A stretch of 64,000 bases of DNA from Oscillospiraceae bacterium (lineage in GTDB: Bacteria; Bacillota; Clostridia; Oscillospirales; Ruminococcaceae): NCBI GenBank assembly GCA_009784825.1, contig WQXO01000001.1, positions 127,599 to 191,598 of the forward strand, in the 5' to 3' direction. The notes beneath the pieces were generated by a model. It was not told the origin of the DNA and did not search any database. It saw nothing but the letters and a program-made list of their open reading frames with translations. Both the position numbers and the translations under genes were made by a program. Shown in pieces: positions 42,203 to 51,348 of the stretch. The stretch's first letter is position 1. Each line of letters starts with the position of its first letter.

Positions 42203-44767
42203 TCAGCATGTCACTTTTTCAGAATTAGCAAACTTAACAAACTCACCCTCGCTCATTGCCTTAGCGTAGAGGTGTCCCTGATAATGGTCAACGTCGCTGA
42301 TATAATCCAACTGGTCTTCCGACTCAATTTCCTTAACACAAACAAAAACACCGCTTTCCTTTGCCAACTTCAGCAATGTATTGGTGTGCATTTTATCGAA
42401 CTCGTCATAAACCCCGGTAAACACGGTAATCTCCGCTTTAACGGCAGAAATCCCCGAATGCCGAATTAACGACGGAACGCTGTAATGTGAGCCTATGTTA
42501 TCTATTATTACAGAAACACCTAACTTCCTCAGCTCACCGAGAGCGGAGATAAATCGGTTATAATTCGCCGCAATAACCTGCTCGGAAAACTCGACAGCGA
42601 GTGCTTCGGCGGGCAACCCGCTTTCACTTATTGCTTTTTTAACCATAACCTCAATCGCACAGGTTGACAAAGCACGGGAGGTGGCGTTAACGCTTACAAT
42701 AAATTCAGGGTTATATTCAGCACGCATTTTTTTACAAAATTCGCAGGCTTTCTTTAAAATCCATTTATCTATGGCAATATCAAGCCCCATATTTTCCGCT
42801 AAATGTATCAGCCTTGACGACGGGAACGAGTCCTTCCCCGCCAAAGAAACAAGTGCCTCACAAGCGAGAATTTCACGGTTTTTCGAGCAGAACACCGGCT
42901 GGAACTTAACAGTCAGCCCCTCCATATTATTCTCGACTGCGTTACGTAAAAGCTGTGCGAAGCGATAATCGTCGGCGGTTGGCAGCTCAAACTCCCGTGC
43001 GAAGAACGCATATGTATTCGCACCAAACTCCCTTGCCTTATACATGGACATGTTCGCCGTTCTGAAAAGCTCATCAACAGTATCGCCGAATTCCGGATAA
43101 AGGGCAACACCCGCACTAATTTCAAGGAAGTGTTCACTGCCGTCATGCTCCCAGGGAAGCCGCAGCCGTTCTTTCATAGCCTCACAAAAATCTCTCGCCC
43201 CCGAAGCGTCAATATCCCTTAACAAAACCATAAACACATTATCGGAAAAGCGATAAATCTCAGCACAATACCCCTCGAAATTGGACATAAACTCGAGGGC
43301 GTTTTTAATTAACGCATCGGTACAGCTATGCCCCAAAAGATGATTAAGGGTTTTGATATTCGTGATTTTGAACGCAATCAACGCCCCCGATTTATCCGTT
43401 CTGAGAGTAGCCTTCAGGTCTTCGCTCAGGGCGGTTCGATTTTTAATTTTCAAAACTGAATCATGATACGCCATATAACGCAGGCTCTCGGTTTTCTCCT
43501 CTAAAGCCTCGCTGTCCTTGCACCGCATGAGAATGGTTGCAATAATCTGCGAAACACTTCTCAATATCCTTTTTTCAGAATGGGTCAAAACGTGTTCAAC
43601 GTCATTAATCTCATAAATAATAATCCCGTATTTCTTACCGTCCCCCGTTAAGTTAGAAGCAATGTACGAGGTGAAAGAATGGTCTAAAACAACATGCTTG
43701 GGATTGTTTGAGAAATAGGTTTCATAATCGCTGAGCTCCTCCATCAGCTTCGGATAATCTACATAGAAAAATTCGTTCAACCCGATATAATTTTCCTCAT
43801 CGCCCACCCACTCATATCTCAGCTTATACTTTTCCTTTTCGGGGAAATCCTCATAAACGACAATCCTGTCTAATTTCATATACTCGCCGGTCAAATTAAC
43901 GACACTGCGGAGCGTTTCCATGGAGTTGCGTTCCTTAAGAACCATCGCATAAATATTATTCAGCAGAATCTGCTGTTCTGCGTTCTCGCTTAATTTTTTA
44001 TTGGCACGCTCAGAATTAATCGTCTCGTTAAAAAGCATAATATAAGCGTTCGCCATTTTCCCGACAACCCCCGCTAACAGAGCGTGGGTGTCGCTGTGTT
44101 TTTCGACAACACCCTCCTCATCGGAGGCGATGACCCAGCTTGCCGAAAGGGTTCGGTGAACTCGTATATCCGCTTGCCTTACAAACTTGTGTTTTTTCAC
44201 ATCGAACCCCGGCTGTGTCAGGTCGGCAGAGCATATGAACTTTCCATGCTCGTCGAATATAGCGGAATACAAACCCTCGGCATTAGCCAAAGGCTCTTGA
44301 ATTTTGCCGAGATATACCTTGTCGATAATTTCAGTGAAAGACGTTGCGGCTTCCCCTGCGAACCGTGCAGCATTTTTTTCCTTAAATTCTTTGAAAGCGG
44401 GGTCGTCCTCCTCGCTTTTTACAAACTCGGAAACATCTAAAATAACCCCCGACAGGAACGACACCGATTTACGCATTCGCTTTTCCTTATGTAAATCACA
44501 ACAAACGAGATACCATTTATCGCCGTTCGGCAGAAAGCGGCAGCGAATCCGCAAAGTCCCGGAATCCTGTGCCGCAATATTATCAACCTCAGAAATAAGA
44601 GCGGGCAAATCCTCCGGCAGAATAAAATCCGCAAGACTTAGGACAACGCTCTTTTTTTCGGACAAACCCGTCACAGTGACAGGCAGGTTTTTTTGAAAAT
44701 CTATACGAATTCTGATACATTGATTTTGATATAAAGCATTGAAAAACTCTTTTGTGCCGAGTGCCAT
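42203..44767 (-). CDS. Degenerate GGDEF-EAL protein with PAS/GAF-like sensor part
   Basis: An 854-residue cytoplasmic protein: PAS-like region (about 1-110), GAF-like region (about 260-410), GGDEF domain (about 425-590) and EAL domain (about 600-850). The GGDEF signature has become SDNVF (RFSDNVFMVLL), and the EAL domain has EALVSL without the usual Arg, NIGSHYS instead of DFGTGYS and weak metal sites. Both enzymatic activities are probably lost; a cyclic-di-GMP receptor or scaffold role is more likely. Start follows GGAGG; promoter at 44797-44825. Confidence 0.85.
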   Translation of the reverse strand: MALGTKEFFNALYQNQCIRIRIDFQKNLPVTVTGLSEKKSVVLSLADFILPEDLPALISEVDNIAAQDSGTLRIRCRFLPNGDKWYLVCCDLHKEKRMRKSVSFLSGVILDVSEFVKSEEDDPAFKEFKEKNAARFAGEAATSFTEIIDKVYLGKIQEPLANAEGLYSAIFDEHGKFICSADLTQPGFDVKKHKFVRQADIRVHRTLSASWVIASDEEGVVEKHSDTHALLAGVVGKMANAYIMLFNETINSERANKKLSENAEQQILLNNIYAMVLKERNSMETLRSVVNLTGEYMKLDRIVVYEDFPEKEKYKLRYEWVGDEENYIGLNEFFYVDYPKLMEELSDYETYFSNNPKHVVLDHSFTSYIASNLTGDGKKYGIIIYEINDVEHVLTHSEKRILRSVSQIIATILMRCKDSEALEEKTESLRYMAYHDSVLKIKNRTALSEDLKATLRTDKSGALIAFKITNIKTLNHLLGHSCTDALIKNALEFMSNFEGYCAEIYRFSDNVFMVLLRDIDASGARDFCEAMKERLRLPWEHDGSEHFLEISAGVALYPEFGDTVDELFRTANMSMYKAREFGANTYAFFAREFELPTADDYRFAQLLRNAVENNMEGLTVKFQPVFCSKNREILACEALVSLAGKDSFPSSRLIHLAENMGLDIAIDKWILKKACEFCKKMRAEYNPEFIVSVNATSRALSTCAIEVMVKKAISESGLPAEALAVEFSEQVIAANYNRFISALGELRKLGVSVIIDNIGSHYSVPSLIRHSGISAVKAEITVFTGVYDEFDKMHTNTLLKLAKESGVFVCVKEIESEDQLDYISDVDHYQGHLYAKAMSEGEFVKFANSEKVTC

Positions 44768-44796
44768 ACAAAACCTCCACGCTAATAATTTATAAC

Positions 44797-44825
44797 ATTA
44801 TAACATAAGTTTTTAAATAAATCAA
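44797..44825 (-). promoter_or_regulatory. Promoter of the GGDEF/EAL-like gene
   Basis: Minus-strand TTGATT (44820-44825) and TATAAT (44797-44802), spacer 17 bp. Confidence 0.7.
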
Positions 44826-44858
44826 CTCTTTTTGTAAAAAATAACAAAAACTTCATAT

Positions 44859-44887
44859 TTGCTTTTTTATAAAATATATGTTATAAT
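44859..44887 (+). promoter_or_regulatory. Promoter of the 44928-50446 gene series
   Basis: TTGCTT (44859-44864) and TATAAT (44882-44887), spacer 17 bp. Confidence 0.65.
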
Positions 44888-44927
44888 ATGGAATTACAAG
44901 AAAACGAAACCGAAAGGGGGTGGGGCG

Positions 44928-45743
44928 ATGTTAAAGTTTATAGGGGAACAGTGTCCGGTATGCGACGAAAGGTTTGTCGAAAAATCTGATGTTGTGGTCT
45001 GTCCCGATTGCGGAACGCCTCATCACCGTTCCTGCTATGCCGAAACCAATAAATGTGCCATGCTCTCCCGCCACGAAAGCGACTACGAGTTCAAGAGCAG
45101 CATTGTCAATATAGTGACTGCGTTAGACGCAATTGAAGTAGGGGACGTACACTTGGACGTCCCGCCTGCTCCCCTACCCGAAGAAGAAAACAAAGAAGAA
45201 AAAGACATATTCGGAGTAAGCGGGGAGGAGCTTTCTGTATATATGGAAATCCCCAAGGACAGTTATGCCTACAAAAAGAAAATCGAGGAAATCAAACCCA
45301 TAAGCATAAACATATTTGCGGGACTGTTTGCACCGTTTTACCAGTTTTATAAGGGGATGAGGCTGTTCGGGTTTCTTCTGCTTGCACCGATGTTTTTGGT
45401 TTATTCCCCCGAAATGTTTCTGCAGTTTGAAATTGAACAACCCCACCGAATTCTGATGTCCCTATTCGGCACACCGGAAAACGCCGAAACCTTTGCGAGC
45501 TTTTTCACAACAGGGGTATCCGTTTTGTTAATTCTTTTCAACGATTATATATACGTGTGGTTTTGTGCAAACAAAATCAAGAAAATCCGTGCCGCATATC
45601 CCGAAGGCGGAAGCGAATATATGGAGGTTCTCCGTTCCGGAAAAAAACGAGGATTTTTCAAAGCTATTGTTGATGTCACAGCGACAAGCCTGCTGTTAGG
45701 TATTGCGGTATATATGCTTGCCTTCGTATTTTCGGGAGGTTAA
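44928..45743 (+). CDS. Prokaryotic RING-like / DUF2628-like membrane protein
   Basis: A 271-residue protein. The N-terminus is a Cys/His-rich Prok-RING or zinc-ribbon module (CPVCDERF...CPDCGTPHHRSCY). An acidic linker follows, part of it encoded by a palindromic element, then membrane helices (FGFLLLAPMFLVYSPEMFLQF, VSVLLILFNDYIYVWFCANKIK, ATSLLLGIAVYMLAFVFSG) like DUF2628. The ATG at 44928 follows AAAGGGGG. It lies 5 bp before a GT-C-like membrane protein and may be part of its assembly or regulation; role unknown. Confidence 0.8.
   Translation: MLKFIGEQCPVCDERFVEKSDVVVCPDCGTPHHRSCYAETNKCAMLSRHESDYEFKSSIVNIVTALDAIEVGDVHLDVPPAPLPEEENKEEKDIFGVSGEELSVYMEIPKDSYAYKKKIEEIKPISINIFAGLFAPFYQFYKGMRLFGFLLLAPMFLVYSPEMFLQFEIEQPHRILMSLFGTPENAETFASFFTTGVSVLLILFNDYIYVWFCANKIKKIRAAYPEGGSEYMEVLRSGKKRGFFKAIVDVTATSLLLGIAVYMLAFVFSGG
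45138..45177. repeat. In-frame palindromic element in the RING-like gene
   Basis: Outer arms GTAGGGGA/TCCCCTAC and inner arms GGACGT/ACGTCC. It encodes VGDVHLDVPPAPLP in the linker between the zinc module and the membrane part. Confidence 0.8.
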
Positions 45744-45748
45744 GTGAA

Positions 45749-47521
45749 ATGGCAGTAAGTAAAAAACTTGACACAATTTTTCTGAAAATCGGCGACAAAG
45801 GCTTCGAGTTTCTGATATTCATTATATTCCTCACAATCCATTCGATATTCGCTTTTCATATGGAGGTTTTGTCCATCGAACCGAACGAATTTGCAACAGC
45901 GGCATGGACAGCTAAACTCGCAGGCAACGGGTTTGACGGCATTGTATCCGCAATGGACAGTTATTACGGATGGGTGGGAGCGGTTCTCTACGTACCGGTT
46001 ATGCTGCTTATCAGAAACCCCTTAGCACAATACACAGCAATGTTAATTATCAACGGAATCCTCGCTTCCTTGATTCCGGTAATCGCCTACAAAATTTCGA
46101 TAAGGCTCGGTGTAACAAAAGCGTGGCAGCGTATTTTAGTGTCATGTATCTGCGGAATATACCCTGCCGTATTCGCCCACACGAAATTCATCTGGAACGA
46201 AACATTCACCATCATATTCCCGTGGCTGATTGCGTTAATATTGTTGTCGGTTTCCGACCCGAAAAGCAAAGCGGGCAGGCACATTCTTTCGGTAACACTT
46301 GCATTGGTTATGGTAGTATCGGTTTTCGCCCACGAACGAATGATTTCCATAGTTGCGGCAGCCCTGATTATAATTATTTTCACCCGTGTTTACTATAAAA
46401 AGAAAACCGTAACATTCAGCACATTTATCCCGTCATTACTAATATTCTCGATTGTTTTTTTCAGAATGACGATTGACATGATTACCCTGCTTCGAGGGAA
46501 CACCGACGGAATACAAAACACACCGCTTAATTTTTTCACGGCACTGTCACCCCTGTTTACCGGCAATTCCGAAGCGTGGCAAAACCTACTGAGAACAACA
46601 GTCGGTCATATGTACTACTACACTGCCGCAACATGGGGCTTAGGCGTATTAGGGCTGTGCCTGTTTATCGGTTTAATTAAAGAAAAAAAGCATTACAAAT
46701 TTTTGATGTTTTCCGCATATGCGTACCTGTCTGTTTTGCTCAGCGGTGCAGTAAGCGTGCTGTATAAATTCAACGACATTAACGCATCAGACAATCAGGA
46801 AACACTTATTTTCGGGAGATACATTGACAGCGTTATCCCACTGATATTAATGTCGGTAATCTGTTATATTTTCCTGCACCAAATCGACTTGAAAAAACTG
46901 CTCCTCACCTCAGTAATGCTCGGAGGAATATTCACCGCCTTCTTCTTATTAAGTGCGAGGCTGACAGTCAACGCAGGTCAGGTTAATATCACCCACATTC
47001 TCGGACTTCACCCTATACGTATTGGCGGGGAAATCCACTCCCAAATCACAATGGACGGGTTATTTTTAACCGTGTCGTCGGTGTTTAGTTTAATGGCGTT
47101 GTTTATTGTATTCGTCTGCTGTACTAAGGAAAAACAGCGTATTCGCATTATGTCGCTGTCTATAGCAACAATCTCACTGTATGCGGGAATGTACACGGCG
47201 TTAATCTACCTCCCTGTAACCGCACGCCAAGCTCACGAAGACAATTCAATCGTTTATGAAGTATCCGAATTCATTTACAATTCTGATGACGCACCCCCCG
47301 TAATCGCACTTAACGTATCGTTTTCGACTGCATCACTCCTGCAATTTCTAAACCAAAATGCCGCCGTAATTCTTGAAGAGGATTATACAAGCCTCCCCGA
47401 AAACTGCTTCGTAATATCCACCGAAGAGTTAGACGAATTGGAATTAGGCAGGACAGATTTATATATCGTCTACGCCATAGGTGAAAAAGCGATTATGTTC
47501 GCAGAATCACAGCGGGAATAG
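45749..47521 (+). CDS. Polytopic membrane protein, GT-C glycosyltransferase-like
   Basis: A 590-residue protein with about twelve membrane helices. An early external loop contains EPNEFATAAW, in the position where GT-C transferases carry their acidic catalytic motif, and the pattern of helices (ILASLIPVIAYKISIRLG, IYPAVFAHTKFIWNE) resembles the PMT/ArnT group. The soluble C-terminal tail is short. It may transfer a sugar to a surface polymer or protein; exact family uncertain. Confidence 0.7.
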   Translation: MAVSKKLDTIFLKIGDKGFEFLIFIIFLTIHSIFAFHMEVLSIEPNEFATAAWTAKLAGNGFDGIVSAMDSYYGWVGAVLYVPVMLLIRNPLAQYTAMLIINGILASLIPVIAYKISIRLGVTKAWQRILVSCICGIYPAVFAHTKFIWNETFTIIFPWLIALILLSVSDPKSKAGRHILSVTLALVMVVSVFAHERMISIVAAALIIIIFTRVYYKKKTVTFSTFIPSLLIFSIVFFRMTIDMITLLRGNTDGIQNTPLNFFTALSPLFTGNSEAWQNLLRTTVGHMYYYTAATWGLGVLGLCLFIGLIKEKKHYKFLMFSAYAYLSVLLSGAVSVLYKFNDINASDNQETLIFGRYIDSVIPLILMSVICYIFLHQIDLKKLLLTSVMLGGIFTAFFLLSARLTVNAGQVNITHILGLHPIRIGGEIHSQITMDGLFLTVSSVFSLMALFIVFVCCTKEKQRIRIMSLSIATISLYAGMYTALIYLPVTARQAHEDNSIVYEVSEFIYNSDDAPPVIALNVSFSTASLLQFLNQNAAVILEEDYTSLPENCFVISTEELDELELGRTDLYIVYAIGEKAIMFAESQRE

Positions 47522-47539
47522 TATAAAGAGTAATAAAAA

Positions 47540-48184
47540 ATGAACTATGAAATTTTTGAAATCGGTGAACAAAATAAAATAAAGCTGTTCATTTCAAAGG
47601 AACACCGCTTTGGAACAGATTCGCTCCTCCTCGGTGAATTTACCGGAAATGTAAAAAACAAAACCGTGTGTGACTTATGCACAGGCTGCGGAATAATCCC
47701 GATAATTCTGCACAATGCTAAAAAAATCTACGCTGTCGAAATTCAAGAGGAAGCTATTGAATTATTAACAAAAACAAAACAAGAAAACAATCTTAATATA
47801 AAAATAATCAAGGGGGACTTACGCAATATTCCTGATTTAGAAATCCCCCGTGAAAGCGTAGATATTGTGACCGCCAACCCCCCTTACTACACACTCAACA
47901 GCGGGCATGAACGCAGTAGCGCCGCACAAAAATCCGCAAGGTATGACAGCACCTGTACCATTGAAGACGTGGTGAATTCCTCAGCGTATTTGCTGAAATT
48001 CGGCGGCGAATTAAAAATGTGCATGACATCAGAACGCCTCACCGATGTTGTATCCGTCATGCGAAGTTACAAAATCGAACCCAAGGAAATTACGTTCATT
48101 TCGGGGAAAAACAACAAAGCAAGATTATTTTTAATAAGCGGGAAAAAAGGTGCAGGGGTAGGTGTAACAATCACATGGAAATAG
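47540..48184 (+). CDS. trmN: tRNA1(Val) adenine-N6 methyltransferase-like protein (TrmN6/YfiC)
   Basis: A 214-residue Rossmann methyltransferase with KEHRFGTDSLLLGEF, the SAM loop DLCTGCGIIPIIL and catalytic TANPPYY, the pattern of TrmN6-type enzymes that methylate A37 of tRNA-Val. It overlaps rsmI by 10 bp, a common pairing in Firmicutes. Confidence 0.9.
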   Translation: MNYEIFEIGEQNKIKLFISKEHRFGTDSLLLGEFTGNVKNKTVCDLCTGCGIIPIILHNAKKIYAVEIQEEAIELLTKTKQENNLNIKIIKGDLRNIPDLEIPRESVDIVTANPPYYTLNSGHERSSAAQKSARYDSTCTIEDVVNSSAYLLKFGGELKMCMTSERLTDVVSVMRSYKIEPKEITFISGKNNKARLFLISGKKGAGVGVTITWK

Positions 48185-49032
48185 AAAAAGGAGCGTTATA
48201 TGTCGTAGCCACTCCGATTGGCAACCTCGGTGACATTTCCGAAAGAGCAAGGGAAACACTCAAGAATGTTGACTTTATTGCGGCAGAGGACACTCGTGTC
48301 ACCGGAATTCTTTTAAAAAAATTCGACATAAAAAACAAGCAGATTTCCTACCACGAGCATAACATTGTTGAAAGAAGCACAAACATCATTTCCCGATTAG
48401 AAAAGGGCGAAAGCTGTGCAATTGTCAGCGATGCGGGAACTCCCTGCATATCCGACCCCGGGGAAGAACTCATTAGCTTATGTGTCCAAAAGCAAATCCC
48501 GATTTATGTAATCCCGGGAGCCTGTGCATTAATTTCTGCATTAGCAATATCGGGACTTAATACCAAAAGATTTTGTTTTGAGGGGTTTTTAAGCGTAACA
48601 AAAAAACAACGCATAACAAGGTTAAACTCCCTCAAAAACATTGAGCAAACGCTTATATTTTACGAAGCCCCGCATAAACTTAAAACCACACTAAATGATT
48701 TATATGAAGTATTGGGAAACAGAAAAATCGCAGTCTGCCGTGAACTTACCAAAATTTATGAAGAGGTAATACGGGGTTCAATTTTCGAGATAATACAAAT
48801 ATATGAAGACAAGAATCCCAAGGGTGAATTCGTTCTCGTCGTTGAGGGTATGACCGCAAACGACGCACATCATAACATCACATTAACCGAAGCCGCCCAA
48901 TCCGCCATAGAGCTTCACGAAACGGGAGAATCACTATCGGCGGCGGCAAAAACCGTATCGGCACAAACAGGCTTGAGGAAATCGGAGATTTACCGAGAGG
49001 CTGTTGAAATATTATCAAAAAAGGAGAAATGA
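48175..49032 (+). CDS. rsmI: 16S rRNA C1402 2'-O-methyltransferase
   Basis: A 285-residue RsmI with ALYVVATPIGNLGDISERA, AAEDTRVTGILLKKF, VSDAGTPCISDPGEELI, FYEAPHKLKTTL and REKTK-like CRELTKIYEEVIRG motifs, all typical of the tetrapyrrole-methylase fold family. The ATG at 48175 lies inside the end of trmN. Confidence 0.96.
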   Translation: MEIEKGALYVVATPIGNLGDISERARETLKNVDFIAAEDTRVTGILLKKFDIKNKQISYHEHNIVERSTNIISRLEKGESCAIVSDAGTPCISDPGEELISLCVQKQIPIYVIPGACALISALAISGLNTKRFCFEGFLSVTKKQRITRLNSLKNIEQTLIFYEAPHKLKTTLNDLYEVLGNRKIAVCRELTKIYEEVIRGSIFEIIQIYEDKNPKGEFVLVVEGMTANDAHHNITLTEAAQSAIELHETGESLSAAAKTVSAQTGLRKSEIYREAVEILSKKEK

Positions 49033-49033
49033 C

Positions 49034-49189
49034 ATGTCACGACTCAAAAAACACAAAAAATGGTTAATCCCGGTAAGCTCCGCAATTCTCGTAATAATTG
49101 CGGCGGCGGTATTCCTGCTGTTCAAAATCGGACAACAAAGTGCAAACTTGCAAAAATGGAAGGACTATGACGATTACGGCTGGAGTTGA
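49034..49189 (+). CDS. Small single-span membrane protein
   Basis: A 51-residue protein with a basic N-terminus (SRLKKHKKW), one membrane helix (LIPVSSAILVIIAAAVFLLF) and a short tail ending DYDDYGWS. It has AAGGAG 7 nt before the ATG and starts just after rsmI. Function unknown. Confidence 0.65.
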   Translation: MSRLKKHKKWLIPVSSAILVIIAAAVFLLFKIGQQSANLQKWKDYDDYGWS

Positions 49190-49195
49190 ACAGTT

Positions 49196-49222
49196 TACAG
49201 TTGATAATTGATAGTTGACAGT
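49196..49222. repeat. AT-rich short repeat tract
   Basis: CAGTTGATAATTGATAGTTGACAG-type tract, built from TTGA-N-AATTGA units like those at 10318-10336 and 21833-21870. Here it fills the gap between two genes and carries TTGACA, but no clear -10 follows. Confidence 0.5.
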
Positions 49223-49234
49223 TACGGAGTTTTA

Positions 49235-50446
49235 ATGTTAAAACGTGTAATAATAATAGTTGCGGCTGTCCTGCTGATATGCGGGGGGCTTTGGTTCGTG
49301 CTGTATATGAGCGGGGTCAACTCGTTCAGTGAGCTTATGGACAATCTGCTCAACTATAACTCTCTCACCCCTGCCGTATCCCCTGTCACGGTTAATGTAT
49401 ACGAGATTACGAATGAAGACGATGTTGAGTTCAAGAACATTTTAGTCGGTGAACTCGAAACCGCCCTAAGGCAATACTTCATAACATATAATCAAATATT
49501 GGGGGAACTCTCGGACAACACTGCCGGATTTGCAGCGTTATACGAGCATAATTCCCCTGACCGTGCGATTGACGTTCTTATGTTAGAACGTGTTTTGCAA
49601 TCACGCAAAACCGCAATCAACCCATTAACATTTCCAACCTGTGACATAGGGCTAAAACTAATCTCAGCGGTATATGCGGACAGCTCATTAGTAGAAATTC
49701 GTGTGCAGGAATGTTTTGCCGCAGTGTTTGATGGTTATGAGGACAATTTAAGCTCATATGCGGGGGTGGAGCATTTTTTCCTGTTTGACAAAAGCTCGGG
49801 CAAATGGCTTATCAAACGCCACGAAAGCAACTCGGCTTTCTCGCTTTATATCAATGCAGAATTAAATAAGCTGATTGTTTCAGAGGGGTTCACCCGCACA
49901 CAGTTAGACACCGCATCAATAGCCGTATACGTCTACAGATTACAAGCAATACTTGACCGAGGAATATACTATTATCCCGCCGAACAAAAAAAATCGGCAA
50001 TGTTTCCTTATGACCGTGAAAAAGCATTAGAACACGCTTTTCTTTACACCGAAAGGGAGAATGTGAAACGAAGCCGAGAGTTCACTGTTTACGAATACAA
50101 CTCGACTAACTTCACATCACAGTGTCTTTATGCGGGCGAGCTTCCGATGGACTCGATTTGGAGCAGGGACAAAAACGCATGGATTAACGCCGCCGCTTTC
50201 TACGATTATATTTCCTCAGACACCGCAAAAATCATTGCGGGAATATGCGGAATAAACAACGGCGAAATCGGTGACATTATCCAATTTGCAGACGGTGGCG
50301 GACAAGCGGTATACAGTGCATTAATCACAGCGGTTTACAACAACGAATATCTCATCACCGCAAACAGCGAGGATTATATAAACTTCCCGTTGTTAGCGAC
50401 AGGATTTGATATAATAAGAACAATAAAGATATACGGGTATAACTGA
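49235..50446 (+). CDS. Membrane-anchored protein of unknown function
   Basis: A 403-residue protein with one N-terminal helix (RVIIIVAAVLLICGGLWFVLYM) and a large extracytoplasmic part containing mixed alpha/beta stretches (VEHFFLFDKSSGKWLIKRHESNS, FTVYEYNSTNF, LPMDSIWSRDKNAWINAAAFYDYIS). No family recognised. Starts after ACGGAG and touches galU at a TGATG junction. Confidence 0.75.
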   Translation: MLKRVIIIVAAVLLICGGLWFVLYMSGVNSFSELMDNLLNYNSLTPAVSPVTVNVYEITNEDDVEFKNILVGELETALRQYFITYNQILGELSDNTAGFAALYEHNSPDRAIDVLMLERVLQSRKTAINPLTFPTCDIGLKLISAVYADSSLVEIRVQECFAAVFDGYEDNLSSYAGVEHFFLFDKSSGKWLIKRHESNSAFSLYINAELNKLIVSEGFTRTQLDTASIAVYVYRLQAILDRGIYYYPAEQKKSAMFPYDREKALEHAFLYTERENVKRSREFTVYEYNSTNFTSQCLYAGELPMDSIWSRDKNAWINAAAFYDYISSDTAKIIAGICGINNGEIGDIIQFADGGGQAVYSALITAVYNNEYLITANSEDYINFPLLATGFDIIRTIKIYGYN

Positions 50447-51324
50447 TGAAAAAAGCGATAATTTTAGCGGCAGGGTTAGGAACACGGGTTCTCCCCGCCA
50501 CAAAAGCCATTCCGAAAGAAATGCTCACAATTGTTGACAAACCCGCAATTCAATACATTGTGGAGGAGGTTGCGAGCAGCGGGATTGAGGATATAATGAT
50601 TATTCTCAGCCGGGGTAAGTCTGCTATTCAGGACCATTTTGACCGTGCCCCGGAATTAGAAACAGCATTATTAAATTCCGGAAAAACCGAGCTGCATAAA
50701 CAGGTTATCGACATTTCTAAATTAGCGAATATAACCTACATTCGCCAGCACGAAATGCGAGGAACGGGTCATGCGGTATTATGTGCCGAACGCTTCACAG
50801 GGAGTGAACCCTTCGTAGTTATTTACGGTGACGATGTTATATTAGGACAAGACCCCGCAACGGCACAAGTCTGCCGAGCGTATGACGAATTCGGACTCGG
50901 CTCGGTTGCAATAAAGGAATGCCCCGACGAATTGGTGATGAAATACAGTTCATTAAAAGTCGAGAACATTAAAGAAAACGTATACGCTGTTTCCGACATG
51001 ATTGAAAAACCGAAAAAGCAGGAAATATTTTCCAACTTTTCTATTCTCGGCAGATGTGTTCTCCCCGCCGAAATTTACGGAATTCTGAAAGACACAAAGC
51101 CCGGTGCGGGTGGCGAAATTCAACTGACCGATGCCATGAAAGTCTTAGCGAGGACAAAAGGAATGACAGGGGTAGACTTCACGGGAACAAGGTATGACAT
51201 GGGGAATAAGTTAGGAATTCTTCAAGCGATTGTCGAAACAGGGCTTAACCATGAGGAAATCGGCGACGATTTCAAAAAATATTTAAAAGAGTTGAAATTA
51301 AGCAATAATATTGTTGACAATTAG
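50446..51324 (+). CDS. galU: UTP-glucose-1-phosphate uridylyltransferase
   Basis: A 292-residue GalU forming UDP-glucose for glycolipids and surface polymers. Motifs: AAGLGTRVLPATKAIPKEML, VDKPAIQYIVEEV, EMRGTGHAV, VIYGDDVI and FTGTRYDMGNKLG. Start overlaps the upstream stop. Confidence 0.97.
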   Translation: MKKAIILAAGLGTRVLPATKAIPKEMLTIVDKPAIQYIVEEVASSGIEDIMIILSRGKSAIQDHFDRAPELETALLNSGKTELHKQVIDISKLANITYIRQHEMRGTGHAVLCAERFTGSEPFVVIYGDDVILGQDPATAQVCRAYDEFGLGSVAIKECPDELVMKYSSLKVENIKENVYAVSDMIEKPKKQEIFSNFSILGRCVLPAEIYGILKDTKPGAGGEIQLTDAMKVLARTKGMTGVDFTGTRYDMGNKLGILQAIVETGLNHEEIGDDFKKYLKELKLSNNIVDN

Positions 51325-51342
51325 GATATTCTGCGGTAAAAT
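51314..51342 (+). promoter_or_regulatory. Promoter of the PASTA pseudokinase gene
   Basis: TTGACA (51314-51319) and TAAAAT (51337-51342), spacer 17 bp, overlapping the galU stop. The next gene's ATG is only 7 nt beyond the -10, near the expected +1. Confidence 0.6.
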
Positions 51343-51348
51343 ATTCAT

